Shown piece after piece: positions 23,586 through 31,735 of a DNA stretch of 64,000 nucleotides. Where the stretch lies: contig NZ_CP096882.1 of the NCBI RefSeq assembly GCF_023273875.1, forward strand, positions 2,480,001-2,544,000, written 5' to 3'. Every line of letters begins with the position of its first letter. The first letter of the stretch is position 1. Origin of the DNA: Pseudarthrobacter sp. SSS035. GTDB taxonomy: Bacteria > Actinomycetota > Actinomycetes > Actinomycetales > Micrococcaceae. Both the position numbers and the translations under genes were made by a program. The notes under the pieces are model-generated. The model searched no databases, was not told where the DNA came from, and was given only the letters and a program-made list of their open reading frames with translations.

Positions 23586-26122
23586 GCCAGCACCCCTGGA
23601 CCGGCGGCTTTGTGCGGGACGCGCTCGGCGTCGGCATCACCACGGACCACTCCGCCGGCCTGCTGCCGGTCGAGGACCTCGTGGGACTGGCACTGCGCCG
23701 CAACCCCAAGCGGGCCCATCTGCTGGTGTCCCGCGTGCTGGGCAAACACGTCCCGTCGGAACCCGGGCTGGTCATGGCCGCCGGTGAGCTGCTGGGGGTT
23801 CTCGTCAGTGAGGCGCTGGCCGACTCCCCGGAACCGCTGCCGGCCTCCCGGACCATTGCTGCCGGGCTCGCCGCGGTCCTGCGAGGGGAAACGCACGACG
23901 ACGGTCGGCGGGCCGCGTTGCAGAGCCTCCGGCGGCAGCTCGCCGGGTTGAAGTCCCGCAACCCGCAGATCATCACCATCGGCTACGCGGAGACGGCCAC
24001 CGGCCTGGGCCGGCTTGTGGCCGACACGATCGGTTCGTATTACATCCACTCCTCCCGGCACGCCCCGGCGGGCGCCTCAGCCTACGGGTCCTTCGAGGAA
24101 TCACATTCGCACGCCACCTCACACCGGCTGCTCCCCACGGATCCGCGGCGCCTGAACGCCCCTGAGCCGGTGGTGCTGGTCGACGACGAACTCAGCACCG
24201 GGGCCACGATCGTCAACACCATCACTGAACTCCACGCCCTGGCGCCGCATCCCAGCTACACGGTTGCCACGCTTGTGGACCTGCGGACACCGGGTGACCG
24301 GGCCAGGTTCGACGAACTGGCGGAACGGCTCGGAACCCGCATCCGGGTGGTGGCCCTGGCCACGGGACAGATCACCCTGGGCACGGACATTCTCCAGCGC
24401 GCCGACGAGGTGGTGGCGTCGCTGTCCCAGACGCCGGCAACCCCGGGAGAGGCACCTGGAACGGTGACCTTCCTCAACGCCGGCGCAGCTGTCCGCAGCG
24501 ACCGGTTCGGCAACGGCGGTTCCCCTTCGGCGGCCATGCTGGCCGACATCGGGGAATCGATCCAGCAAGTGCTTCCGCAGGGGGCAATCGATGAACCGGT
24601 CCTGGTCCTGGGCAGCGAGGAGTTCATCCACGTGCCCCTGGCCGTTGCCGCTGAGCTGGACCGGCTGAATCCGGACCGCGTCGTCCGGTTCTCCACCACC
24701 ACCCGATCCCCGATTGTCGCCCTTGACCGCCCGGATTACGCCATCACCAGCAGTGTTCAGTTCGCCAGCCATGACACCACTGTGGACGGGCCCGGTGTGC
24801 GCTTCGCCCACAATGTTTCCCCCGCCGGCCGCAGATTCGGCACGATCGTCCTGATGCCCGAACCCGGAACCACCGCGGATGTCCTCGCGGGTCCCGGCAG
24901 CGTATCGGAGGTGCTCAGCGCCGTCTGCCGCGCGGTCGTCGTCGTCCTCCTGCCCGCCTCGCCCGTCCTCCCGGCGCCGCTGGCCGGACCGGCGTTCGGG
25001 TCCTACGCGCCGGACGACGTCACCTGGCTGCTGAAGGACATCGGTGATGCCGCGCTGGAAGCGCCGGCGGCCGATCGTGAAGCCGCGATGCAATCGGTCC
25101 GGGGGAGCTATGCAGAATCCCTGCCGATCGAATATTCGCCCTCGCAGGAGTACCAGCAGCTGTACCGGGACGCCTTGGACCGCTCCGCCGCGCGCGTAGC
25201 GCAGGCCGTGGGCACCGTGACCGAGATGGCACTGGCCGCGCGCGGCAACCGGCCGGTGCTGGTTTCCCTGGCCAGGGCCGGCACACCGGTGGGCATCCTG
25301 ATGCGCCGCTGGGCGCAGCAGATCCACGGCTTCGACCTGCCCCACTACACCATGAGCATCGTGCGCGGTGTCGGCCTGGACCAGACGGCGCTGCGATACC
25401 TGGCCGCCCACCATGACCCGGAGCAGATCCTCTTCGTGGACGGCTGGACCGGAAAAGGCGCGATCACCCGCGAGCTCTCGGCCGCCGTCGACCGCTTCGC
25501 CGAAACCGACGGTGTTGCCTTCCCGAAGGACCTCGCCGTTCTCGCCGATCCCGGGCACTGCGCCGACATGTACGGCACCCGCGAGGACTACCTCATCCCC
25601 TCCGCCTGCCTGAACTCGACCGTGTCCGGGCTCGTGTCCCGCACGGTCCTGAACGCCGAGTTCATCGGCCCCGACGACTTCCACGGGGCCAAGTTTTATG
25701 ACCAGCTGCGCGGTGACGACGTTTCACGGGATTTCCTCGCCGCCGTCTCCGCCCATTTTCCAGCGGTCGAAGCGTCCGCCCGGGCAGCAGCCGGGGCCCT
25801 GCTGGCCGAGGACCGGACGCCCACCTGGGCCGGCAGGCTCGCCGTGGAAGGCCTCGGCCGGGAACACGGGATCTTCGACCTGAACCTGATCAAACCCGGA
25901 GTCGGCGAGACAACACGGGTGCTGCTGCGCAGGGTGCCGTGGAAGGTCCTGGTGCGTCCAGATGCCGCACCCGAGATAGCCCACATCCTGCTGCTGGCCC
26001 AGCAGCGCGGTGTCCCGGTGCTGGAGGTGCCGGACCTGCCCTTCAGCTGCGTGGGGCTCATCGAGCCGACGTTCAGCGGGGTATCGGATGCCGATGGAGT
26101 TCCTGCGGCGGCCGCCCTGTGA
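23582..26122 (+). CDS. Double phosphoribosyltransferase fusion (PRTase_2-TRSP-StiP-like PRTase-Pelota-like)
   Basis: An 846-residue fusion. The first PRTase spans about residues 100-290: ITIGYAETATGLGRLVADTI, then the PRPP loop VVLVDDELSTGATIVNT. A TRSP-like domain follows, about 300-460 (VLGSEEFIHVPLAVAAELD, VRFSTTTRSPI). The second, StiP-like PRTase spans about 510-720: EYQQLYRDALDRSA, VLVSLARAGTPVGILMRRW and ILFVDGWTGKGAITREL. A C-terminal Pelota/L7Ae-like piece covers about 770-840 (IAHILLLAQQRGVPVLEVP). These are usually encoded as two proteins. TTG start overlapping the upstream stop (TTGA); GTGA overlap downstream. Role: probably ribosylation steps of a nucleoside-like stress metabolite. 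Confidence 0.86.
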   Translation: MSQHPWTGGFVRDALGVGITTDHSAGLLPVEDLVGLALRRNPKRAHLLVSRVLGKHVPSEPGLVMAAGELLGVLVSEALADSPEPLPASRTIAAGLAAVLRGETHDDGRRAALQSLRRQLAGLKSRNPQIITIGYAETATGLGRLVADTIGSYYIHSSRHAPAGASAYGSFEESHSHATSHRLLPTDPRRLNAPEPVVLVDDELSTGATIVNTITELHALAPHPSYTVATLVDLRTPGDRARFDELAERLGTRIRVVALATGQITLGTDILQRADEVVASLSQTPATPGEAPGTVTFLNAGAAVRSDRFGNGGSPSAAMLADIGESIQQVLPQGAIDEPVLVLGSEEFIHVPLAVAAELDRLNPDRVVRFSTTTRSPIVALDRPDYAITSSVQFASHDTTVDGPGVRFAHNVSPAGRRFGTIVLMPEPGTTADVLAGPGSVSEVLSAVCRAVVVVLLPASPVLPAPLAGPAFGSYAPDDVTWLLKDIGDAALEAPAADREAAMQSVRGSYAESLPIEYSPSQEYQQLYRDALDRSAARVAQAVGTVTEMALAARGNRPVLVSLARAGTPVGILMRRWAQQIHGFDLPHYTMSIVRGVGLDQTALRYLAAHHDPEQILFVDGWTGKGAITRELSAAVDRFAETDGVAFPKDLAVLADPGHCADMYGTREDYLIPSACLNSTVSGLVSRTVLNAEFIGPDDFHGAKFYDQLRGDDVSRDFLAAVSAHFPAVEASARAAAGALLAEDRTPTWAGRLAVEGLGREHGIFDLNLIKPGVGETTRVLLRRVPWKVLVRPDAAPEIAHILLLAQQRGVPVLEVPDLPFSCVGLIEPTFSGVSDADGVPAAAAL

Positions 26123-26928
26123 ATTCCGTCCTGGTGGCTTCGGACCTTGACCGGACCCTCATCTATTCCGCGAAGGCCTTCTTCCTGGACGTCCCCGACC
26201 ACCTGGCACCGGACATGGTGGTTGCGGAGCTCCACGAGGGGGTGCCGATCTCGTTTATGACCCGCACCGCCGAGCGGCTGCTGCTCGAACTGACGCGGAC
26301 AACCATTTTCGTCCCGGTGACCACCCGGACCGAGGCCCAGTACCGGCGGGTCCGGCTGCCCGGAGCCGTGCCTGAATACGCGGTCACCACCAACGGCGGT
26401 GTCCTGCTCAAGAACGGCCAGCGGGACATCGAGTGGCAGGCCGCCGTAGAGGAACGGGTCTCGGAAGGCTCCGCGCCGCTGCCCGTCATCGAGGAATTTC
26501 TGTCCCGCGAGGCATACCGGCCCTGGATCCTCCGGCTGCGCCGGGCCGAAGAACTCTTCCTCTACGCCATGGTGGACCGGGAGATTATGCCCGCGGAATT
26601 CGTGCGGGAGCTCGACGCATGGTGTGCCTCGCTCGGCTGGACGGTGTCCGTCCAGGGCCGCAAGCTCTACTGTGTGCCGCACGCGGTGACGAAGAACAGC
26701 GCCGTCGCAGAAGTCGCCCGGCGGACTGGGGCCTCCCGGGTGATCGCCGCCGGGGATTCGCTGCTGGACGGGCCGATGCTGGCCGAAGCCGACGTCGCCT
26801 TCCGTCCCTCCCACGGAGAACTCGCCGACGTCGACTTCCGCAGGGATCACCTGCGCGTCACCGATGCCCGCGGCATCCTGGCAGGCGAAGAAATCTCCCG
26901 GCGGATACATGCGCTGGTCCAGCACTAA
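26119..26928 (+). CDS. HAD-superfamily phosphatase of the Ter biosynthetic module
   Basis: A 269-residue HAD hydrolase (Cof-type cap). GTG start chosen because it overlaps the fusion-gene stop (GTGA) and directly gives motif I, VASDLDRTLIYS. Motif II lies in VPVTTRT, motif III is the lysine in HAVTKNSAVAEVA, and motif IV is AAGDSLLDGPML. It probably removes phosphate from the product of the phosphoribosyltransferase reactions. It is the last gene of the overlapping CitE-PRTase-HAD unit. No ATP-grasp, TerC or TerY gene is present in this window. Confidence 0.88.
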   Translation: MNSVLVASDLDRTLIYSAKAFFLDVPDHLAPDMVVAELHEGVPISFMTRTAERLLLELTRTTIFVPVTTRTEAQYRRVRLPGAVPEYAVTTNGGVLLKNGQRDIEWQAAVEERVSEGSAPLPVIEEFLSREAYRPWILRLRRAEELFLYAMVDREIMPAEFVRELDAWCASLGWTVSVQGRKLYCVPHAVTKNSAVAEVARRTGASRVIAAGDSLLDGPMLAEADVAFRPSHGELADVDFRRDHLRVTDARGILAGEEISRRIHALVQH

Positions 26929-27089
26929 GCAGGCGTCTACAGTCGGCCGCCTGCCCGGCCTTGGACAACGCCCCCCCTATTTCCCCGGCAGCCATTGCCT
27001 GGCTGCAGCGCGCGGGTTCACTATGGATGGAAACGGGAAGGCCGGCTCGGTCCGGCGCGCTCACCGCCTGACGGCTCAAGGGAGAGTCC

Positions 27090-28736
27090 ATGGACAGCAC
27101 CGGTTTTGTTTCCCCGGACCGACGTTCGCTGCTGAAGGCGGCCGGGATTGGGGCAGCCAGTATTGCAGCCCTGCCCCTGCTGTCCTCCTGCACCGGTGAA
27201 CCCGCGCGGCTGGCGTCGTCGGCGTCGCCACCACTGCTCCCCGCCCCGCCGGGACAGGTCGGACCACTGCTGGACCGGGCGAAGGTGACAAACGCCTTGA
27301 CCGTGCTGGACGGATTGGTCGCCGAAGCCATGGACAGCACCGGGCTCCCGGGAATGGCTGTCGCCGTGGTGTACCAGGATGAGGTGGTGTACTCCAAGGG
27401 TTTTGGGGTCCGGGAAGTCGGTAAGCCGGAGGAGATCGGTCCTGACACGGTGTTCCAGGTGGCTTCTGTGTCCAAGCCGCTGGCGTCAACAGTGGTGGCA
27501 GGGTTGGTGGGGCAGCAGGTCGTCAACTGGACCGACGCCGTCATTGAACACAATAAGAACTTCGCGCTCAAGGATGACTACGTCACGCGGAATGCGAGCT
27601 TTGCTGATCTGCTCTCCCACCGCAGTGGGTTGAAAACGAGCTCGGGTGATCTGCTGGAGGACCTCGGATTCGATCGGGCGTACATCCTCGGCCACCTCCA
27701 TCAGGAGCCCCTTGATACGTTCCGGTCCAGCTACAACTACAGCAATTTCGGCTACACGGAAGCCGGCCAGGCAGCAGCCGACGCGATGAAAACGACCTGG
27801 GAAGACCTGGCCGACGGGGTCCTGTTCCGGAAGCTGGGCATGACCGCCAGCAGTTACCGTCACTCGGACTACGAGAAAGCCACCAACAAGGCCATCCTTC
27901 ACGTGCCGTTCGGGAACAAGGAGTGGGCAGCGAAATACCGCCGCAACGCCGATCCCCAGGCTCCGGCCGGGGGCGCGAGCTCGTCGGTGCGGGACCTGGC
28001 CCAATGGCTCCGGCTGCAGCTCGGAAACGGCAGTTACGAGGGCAAACCCGTTATTGATCCGGCTGCCCTCCAAACCACCCACGTGCCCCATATAGTCTCC
28101 GGCCCGGCGTCGGCCCCGGCTGCCCGCTCCCGTTTCTACGGCCTGGGCTGGAACGTCTCCTACGACGACCAGGCCCGTGTCCAGCTGGGACACTCCGGGG
28201 CCTTTAACTTTGGCGCAGCCACCGCGGTCTCGATGCTTCCGGGTGAACAACTGGCCATTGTGGCCCTGACCAACGGGCGCCCCCAGGGGATTCCTGAAGC
28301 AATCAACGCTGGCTTTCTGGATGCAGCCCAGCACGGATCACCCACTGTGGATTGGCTGGCATTCACCGCCGGCGTCTTCAAACAAATCGATGAGTCCGAG
28401 AAGCCTGAGGTCGACTACACCAAGACCCCGGCTACCCCCACTCCTCCCCGGACAAACACTGCCTACACAGGCACCTATGACAACACCTACTATGGCCAGC
28501 TTGTGGTCCTCGAAGACGGCGGAAAACTGGCCATGAGACTGGGACCGTCTGGCAGTCCCACGACTTTCCCGCTGACCCACTTTGACGGCGACACGTTCAG
28601 CTTCGAATCCATCGGAGAAAACGCCAACGGCCTGGCCGGTGCACTGTTTGCAGGAGCAGGCGGCGGTTCCTCGCCAAGTGTCACCCTGGACTTCTACGAC
28701 AGAACCGGGCTGGGGACATTCACTAGGGCCTCGTAA
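27090..28736 (+). CDS. Exported serine hydrolase lipoprotein (beta-lactamase/class C fold)
   Basis: A 548-residue penicillin-binding-protein-like hydrolase. The N-terminus has a twin-arginine motif (DRRSLLKAAG) and a lipobox (PLLSSC), so it is probably Tat-exported and lipid-anchored. The beta-lactamase domain covers about residues 70-420, with SxxK as SVSK in FQVASVSKPLAS, YxN as YSN in YNYSNFGY and the third motif HSG in LGHSGAFNFG. An additional C-terminal beta domain of about 90 residues (TGTYDNTYYGQL) resembles the DUF3471-type tail of such hydrolases. GGGAGA precedes the ATG. It may act on peptides or esters; not necessarily a drug resistance enzyme. Confidence 0.9.
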   Translation: MDSTGFVSPDRRSLLKAAGIGAASIAALPLLSSCTGEPARLASSASPPLLPAPPGQVGPLLDRAKVTNALTVLDGLVAEAMDSTGLPGMAVAVVYQDEVVYSKGFGVREVGKPEEIGPDTVFQVASVSKPLASTVVAGLVGQQVVNWTDAVIEHNKNFALKDDYVTRNASFADLLSHRSGLKTSSGDLLEDLGFDRAYILGHLHQEPLDTFRSSYNYSNFGYTEAGQAAADAMKTTWEDLADGVLFRKLGMTASSYRHSDYEKATNKAILHVPFGNKEWAAKYRRNADPQAPAGGASSSVRDLAQWLRLQLGNGSYEGKPVIDPAALQTTHVPHIVSGPASAPAARSRFYGLGWNVSYDDQARVQLGHSGAFNFGAATAVSMLPGEQLAIVALTNGRPQGIPEAINAGFLDAAQHGSPTVDWLAFTAGVFKQIDESEKPEVDYTKTPATPTPPRTNTAYTGTYDNTYYGQLVVLEDGGKLAMRLGPSGSPTTFPLTHFDGDTFSFESIGENANGLAGALFAGAGGGSSPSVTLDFYDRTGLGTFTRAS

Positions 28737-28751
28737 GCGGCACCCCACGCA

Positions 28752-28787
28752 AGCGGACGACGGCGGGACGCCCCGCCGTCGTCCGTT
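28752..28787. repeat. Dispersed palindrome, copy 5 (probable terminator)
   Basis: Fifteen bp after the serine hydrolase stop. Arms differ from the consensus by one G-U-pairable change and one mismatch at the loop. It lies only about 10 bp before the -35-like element of the GOLPH3-like gene. Confidence 0.8.
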
Positions 28788-28797
28788 CAAATTCTCA

Positions 28798-28826
28798 TTG
28801 TGGTGGGCGCCCAACAGGGCCACCAT
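28798..28826 (+). promoter_or_regulatory. Candidate leaderless promoter of the first GOLPH3-like gene
   Basis: TTGTGG (28798-28803), 17 bases, then CACCAT (28821-28826), with the ATG seven bases on. The second GOLPH3-like gene has the same arrangement and spacing. Alternatively these bases are translated from an upstream GTG at 28800. Confidence 0.4.
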
Positions 28827-28832
28827 GTTCGT

Positions 28833-29615
28833 ATGGACGCTGAAACACCGAAGGCGGCGGAGCTGAACCTTCCCCAGGCCTTCCTCCTTCTGGCAACGAA
28901 CGACATGAACGGCAAACCTGAAGTGCCGGTGTTCGCACTCAGGACCACTGTGGCAGGGGCAATATTGGCCGAGCTGGACCTGATCGGTGGGATCGAGCTG
29001 CAGGGCAAGCGCGTCAGGGCCACCGGCGACGCCCCGCAAACGGACTTCCAGCGCGAGCTCGAAGTCATCCGTGGCAAATCCCGGCCCCACTCTCCCAAGG
29101 GGTGGGTGGGCATGCTGGAGGGCCGCGCCGTGGTGCAGCGTGTCTACGAGGGCATGGCGTCACTGGGCATCGTGGAACATGTCGGCGAAAAGCACCTGGG
29201 CCGGTTCCGGGCCGTGCGGTACCCGGAGAAGGATCATGCTCCGGAGGCGGCGCTCCTGGAAAAGATCCAGGCCGCCCTCAGCGGCCCGCCGTCCGAACTT
29301 GAGCCGCCGGATACCACGGCGACCGATGCCGGCTCTGATGCGGGGACCAGTGATGCCGGGTCTGATGCGGGGGCGTCCGAGGCCACGAAGGCAGGTGCCG
29401 GGGCGACTGGTGCCAAGCCTGATTCGAAGGCGCCCGATGCCAGGACCATTGTGCTGATCGCCCTGCTTCAGGCGGCCGGAATGCTCGGCAAGCTCTTCCC
29501 GGCGGCAGATCTGACCCGGGCAACTGAGCTGTCGAAGGACTATTGGCCGTCCCGCGCGGTGGAGGACGAACTTCGGATGATCAGGCTGGCGGAGCAAGAA
29601 GCCGCAAATTTGTGA
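28833..29615 (+). CDS. GOLPH3/Vps74-like (GPP34) protein with repeat insert
   Basis: A 260-residue protein of the bacterial GPP34 (GOLPH3-like) family. Eukaryotic members bind phosphoinositide and sort Golgi enzymes; the bacterial role is unknown. Landmarks are LPQAFLLLATND, GAILAELDLIGGIELQGK, VVQRVYEGMASLGIVE and DYWPSRAVEDELRMIRLA. A low-complexity Asp/Ala/Gly/Ser insert (about residues 160-205) is absent from the paralogue at 53467. A GTG at 28800 would add 11 residues. No ribosome binding site precedes either start. Palindrome copy 5 lies immediately upstream. Confidence 0.85.
   Translation: MDAETPKAAELNLPQAFLLLATNDMNGKPEVPVFALRTTVAGAILAELDLIGGIELQGKRVRATGDAPQTDFQRELEVIRGKSRPHSPKGWVGMLEGRAVVQRVYEGMASLGIVEHVGEKHLGRFRAVRYPEKDHAPEAALLEKIQAALSGPPSELEPPDTTATDAGSDAGTSDAGSDAGASEATKAGAGATGAKPDSKAPDARTIVLIALLQAAGMLGKLFPAADLTRATELSKDYWPSRAVEDELRMIRLAEQEAANL
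29325..29378 (+). repeat. Two 27-bp tandem repeats inside the GOLPH3-like gene
   Basis: Two consecutive 27-base units encode DAGSDAGTS and DAGSDAGAS. They form part of the acidic linker between the N-terminal and C-terminal helices. In-frame repeat expansion would lengthen the linker without disrupting the protein. Confidence 0.75.
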
Positions 29616-29625
29616 TTTAACGCCG

Positions 29626-30531
29626 TCACAGTGACCACAGCTCCTTGAGCAGTTGCTGCACGTGCTCCGGCTGCTCGACGTTGGCGAAGTGGCCGCAGCG
29701 CGGGATCGTCACGGTCCGGACGTCCGGAATTGTGGCGTCCAGCCTGTCCAGGTCGGACAGAGACGTGAACACGTCAGTGTCCCCGCGGGTCGCCAGAACG
29801 GGGCACCGGACGCCGCGCCACTGGTCAAAGTCATAGTGCGCCACTGCCCGGGCGGCCGCGGAGAAGCTGGCCGGACGGGCGTCGCGGCCGAGCCCGCGGA
29901 CCACCCCCGCGGACATGCCTGCGGGATCGGCGAACAGCGGTGACGTCAACGGTCCCATCACAGGGGTGGCGCCGACTGCACGGACCAGGGCCAGCCCTGC
30001 CGGACCCAAGGCCGCCAGTGAGCGCATCAGCAGCCTCATGCCGACAAACGCCGGGAACCGCGACAGGCTGGACAGCGGCTCGCGGACGGCCTCAGACACG
30101 CCGAATGTTGTGGCCGAAATGGCGGCAACGCTCGCGGTCCGCTCCGGCCACGCCGCGGCGATATGCAACGCAAGGAAGCCTCCCATGGAGTGGCCCACGA
30201 GGTTCCATCGCGGGTAGCCGAGACAGGCCAGCACCTCGGTGACGGCGCGTGCCATGGCCTCGATGCCGAAGTGTTCCAGCCGGGCGCCCTCGGTGGATTC
30301 GCCCCAGCCCGGCAGATCAATCAGGACGCGATCGCGGGGCGATGGGTCGGCAAGCAGCGGCTGGAAGGTGGTCCACGATCCCGCGGCGCCGTGAAGGTAC
30401 ACCTCCACTGTGGCGGGCGCCGGGAACCCGGTGCCCTGTTGGACGCGCACCGTGCACGGGCCCAGCCCGGTTGGAATGATGTGCCGCCGCAGCGTGCCCG
30501 CCCACGTCGCGGATTCCTGCCGAACGCTCAT
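29626..30531 (-). CDS. Alpha/beta-fold hydrolase
   Basis: A 301-residue esterase or epoxide-hydrolase-like enzyme without signal peptide. Oxyanion-hole motif YLHGAAGS is near residue 45. The nucleophile is the serine in GHSMGGF, about residue 115. The late aspartate is near TRGDTDVF and the catalytic histidine in CGHFANVEQPEHV near the end. It is the most downstream gene of the P450 group, separated from the reductase gene by palindrome copy 6. It may therefore be transcribed separately. The substrate is unknown. Confidence 0.88.
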   Translation of the reverse strand: MSVRQESATWAGTLRRHIIPTGLGPCTVRVQQGTGFPAPATVEVYLHGAAGSWTTFQPLLADPSPRDRVLIDLPGWGESTEGARLEHFGIEAMARAVTEVLACLGYPRWNLVGHSMGGFLALHIAAAWPERTASVAAISATTFGVSEAVREPLSSLSRFPAFVGMRLLMRSLAALGPAGLALVRAVGATPVMGPLTSPLFADPAGMSAGVVRGLGRDARPASFSAAARAVAHYDFDQWRGVRCPVLATRGDTDVFTSLSDLDRLDATIPDVRTVTIPRCGHFANVEQPEHVQQLLKELWSL

Positions 30532-30633
30532 GCCCGCCTTCCTCTGGTGATCTCTACCAAGGATTCGGAGCCGCGGCGTGACTGGACCGGACCGGATGTG
30601 CGGAGCACAGCTGCCTGGTGGGCACCAAACGGA

Positions 30634-30669
30634 AGGGGACGACGGCGGTAGGTCCCGCCGTCGTCCGCT
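30634..30669. repeat. Dispersed palindrome, copy 6 (probable terminator)
   Basis: The right arm matches the consensus; the left arm has two mismatches, making it the weakest stem of the set. The left flank GGGCACCAAACGGAA matches copy 2. It follows the reductase stop on the minus strand by 19 bp. Confidence 0.75.
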
Positions 30670-30688
30670 TAACTGGGCGGCAGGAAGG

Positions 30689-31681
30689 TTAGAGGTCCAG
30701 CACCAGAACGGGGCACGTGGCGCGGGAGACGCAGACCATCATGCAGCTGTTCTCGGTTTTTTCTTCGTGGGTGAGGACGGAGTCGCGGTGGTCGATAGTT
30801 CCCTCGATGACCGTGGTTTCGCAGGTACCGCAGGTCCCTTCGCCGCAGGAGGAAAGGATGCGTGTGCCGGCTTCTTCGAGGACTCGCAGGACCGATTTAT
30901 CCGCCGGGACGGTCAGCCGTACGCCGCTCGTTGCCAGTTCGATTTCGAACGCCACATCGTGCGCGGTGTCCACCTTCTTTGCCGTGAACCGTTCCAGGTG
31001 CAGGGACCCGGAAGGCCATTTCTCGGCACAGATTGCCTCGACGGCGGCCAGGAGCGGTTCCGGACCGCAGGTGTAGACGGCTGTGTGGCTGTCCGGGGAG
31101 CCCAGGGCCGTGGGCAGATCGATGATCCCCTTCTGGTCCTGGGGCCACAGCGTGGTTCGGGTGCCGTGGGCTGTCAGCTCATCCCTGAAGGCCATGGAGG
31201 AAAGTGTCCGGCCGCCGTAGACGAGGGTCCAGGGCTTTCCCCGCTCCTGTACTTCACGGATCATCGCGGCAATGGGGGTGATTCCGATGCCACCGGCGAC
31301 GAACAGGTAGTTGGGGGCATCGACCAGCCGGAAGTGGTTCCGCGGACCGCGGACAGTCACCGAATCGCCGGCAGCCAGCGACTCGTGAACGAACTGTGAG
31401 CCGCCGCGGCTGTTGGGCGCGTTGAGGACACCCACAACGTAGCTGCTCCGATCTGCCGGATCGCCGCAGAGGGAGTACTGCCGCGTCAGGCCGTTGGAAA
31501 GAACCAGGTCGATGTGGGCGCCAGGACGCCACGGCGGAAGGTCTTCGCCCTCCTGGTGCTGGAGGGTGAGGAGTACGACGTCGTCGGCTGCGTTTGTCTT
31601 CGCCGCGACGCGGGCAACGAAATGGGCCTCTTCGAGGGTGAGGTCCGAAATCGGCCCGGAGATGGTCTCTGTTGTGCTCAT
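30689..31681 (-). CDS. PDR/VanB-type oxidoreductase (flavin, NAD and 2Fe-2S)
   Basis: A 330-residue electron-transfer reductase passing electrons from NAD(P)H through flavin to a C-terminal 2Fe-2S centre. The flavin-binding motif is RQYSLCG (about residue 69), nucleotide-binding GGIGITPIAAMI follows, and the plant-type ferredoxin domain has CGEGTCGTC and a late cysteine in CMMVCV. This domain order is that of phthalate-dioxygenase reductase and VanB. Here the nearest oxygenase is a cytochrome P450 two genes upstream, so it is its probable redox partner. It lies 54 bp downstream of the SMP-30-like gene. Confidence 0.92.
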   Translation of the reverse strand: MSTTETISGPISDLTLEEAHFVARVAAKTNAADDVVLLTLQHQEGEDLPPWRPGAHIDLVLSNGLTRQYSLCGDPADRSSYVVGVLNAPNSRGGSQFVHESLAAGDSVTVRGPRNHFRLVDAPNYLFVAGGIGITPIAAMIREVQERGKPWTLVYGGRTLSSMAFRDELTAHGTRTTLWPQDQKGIIDLPTALGSPDSHTAVYTCGPEPLLAAVEAICAEKWPSGSLHLERFTAKKVDTAHDVAFEIELATSGVRLTVPADKSVLRVLEEAGTRILSSCGEGTCGTCETTVIEGTIDHRDSVLTHEEKTENSCMMVCVSRATCPVLVLDL

Positions 31682-31735
31682 GGTCCTGCTCTCAATCTGA
31701 AAGTCGTCGCGTGGGTGCGGTGGGGGAAGTGTGTT

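Noticed and set aside
24119..25684. 521-codon minus-strand frame opposite the PRTase fusion
   Set aside because: Glycine/arginine-rich antisense; the plus-strand domains are continuous through it.
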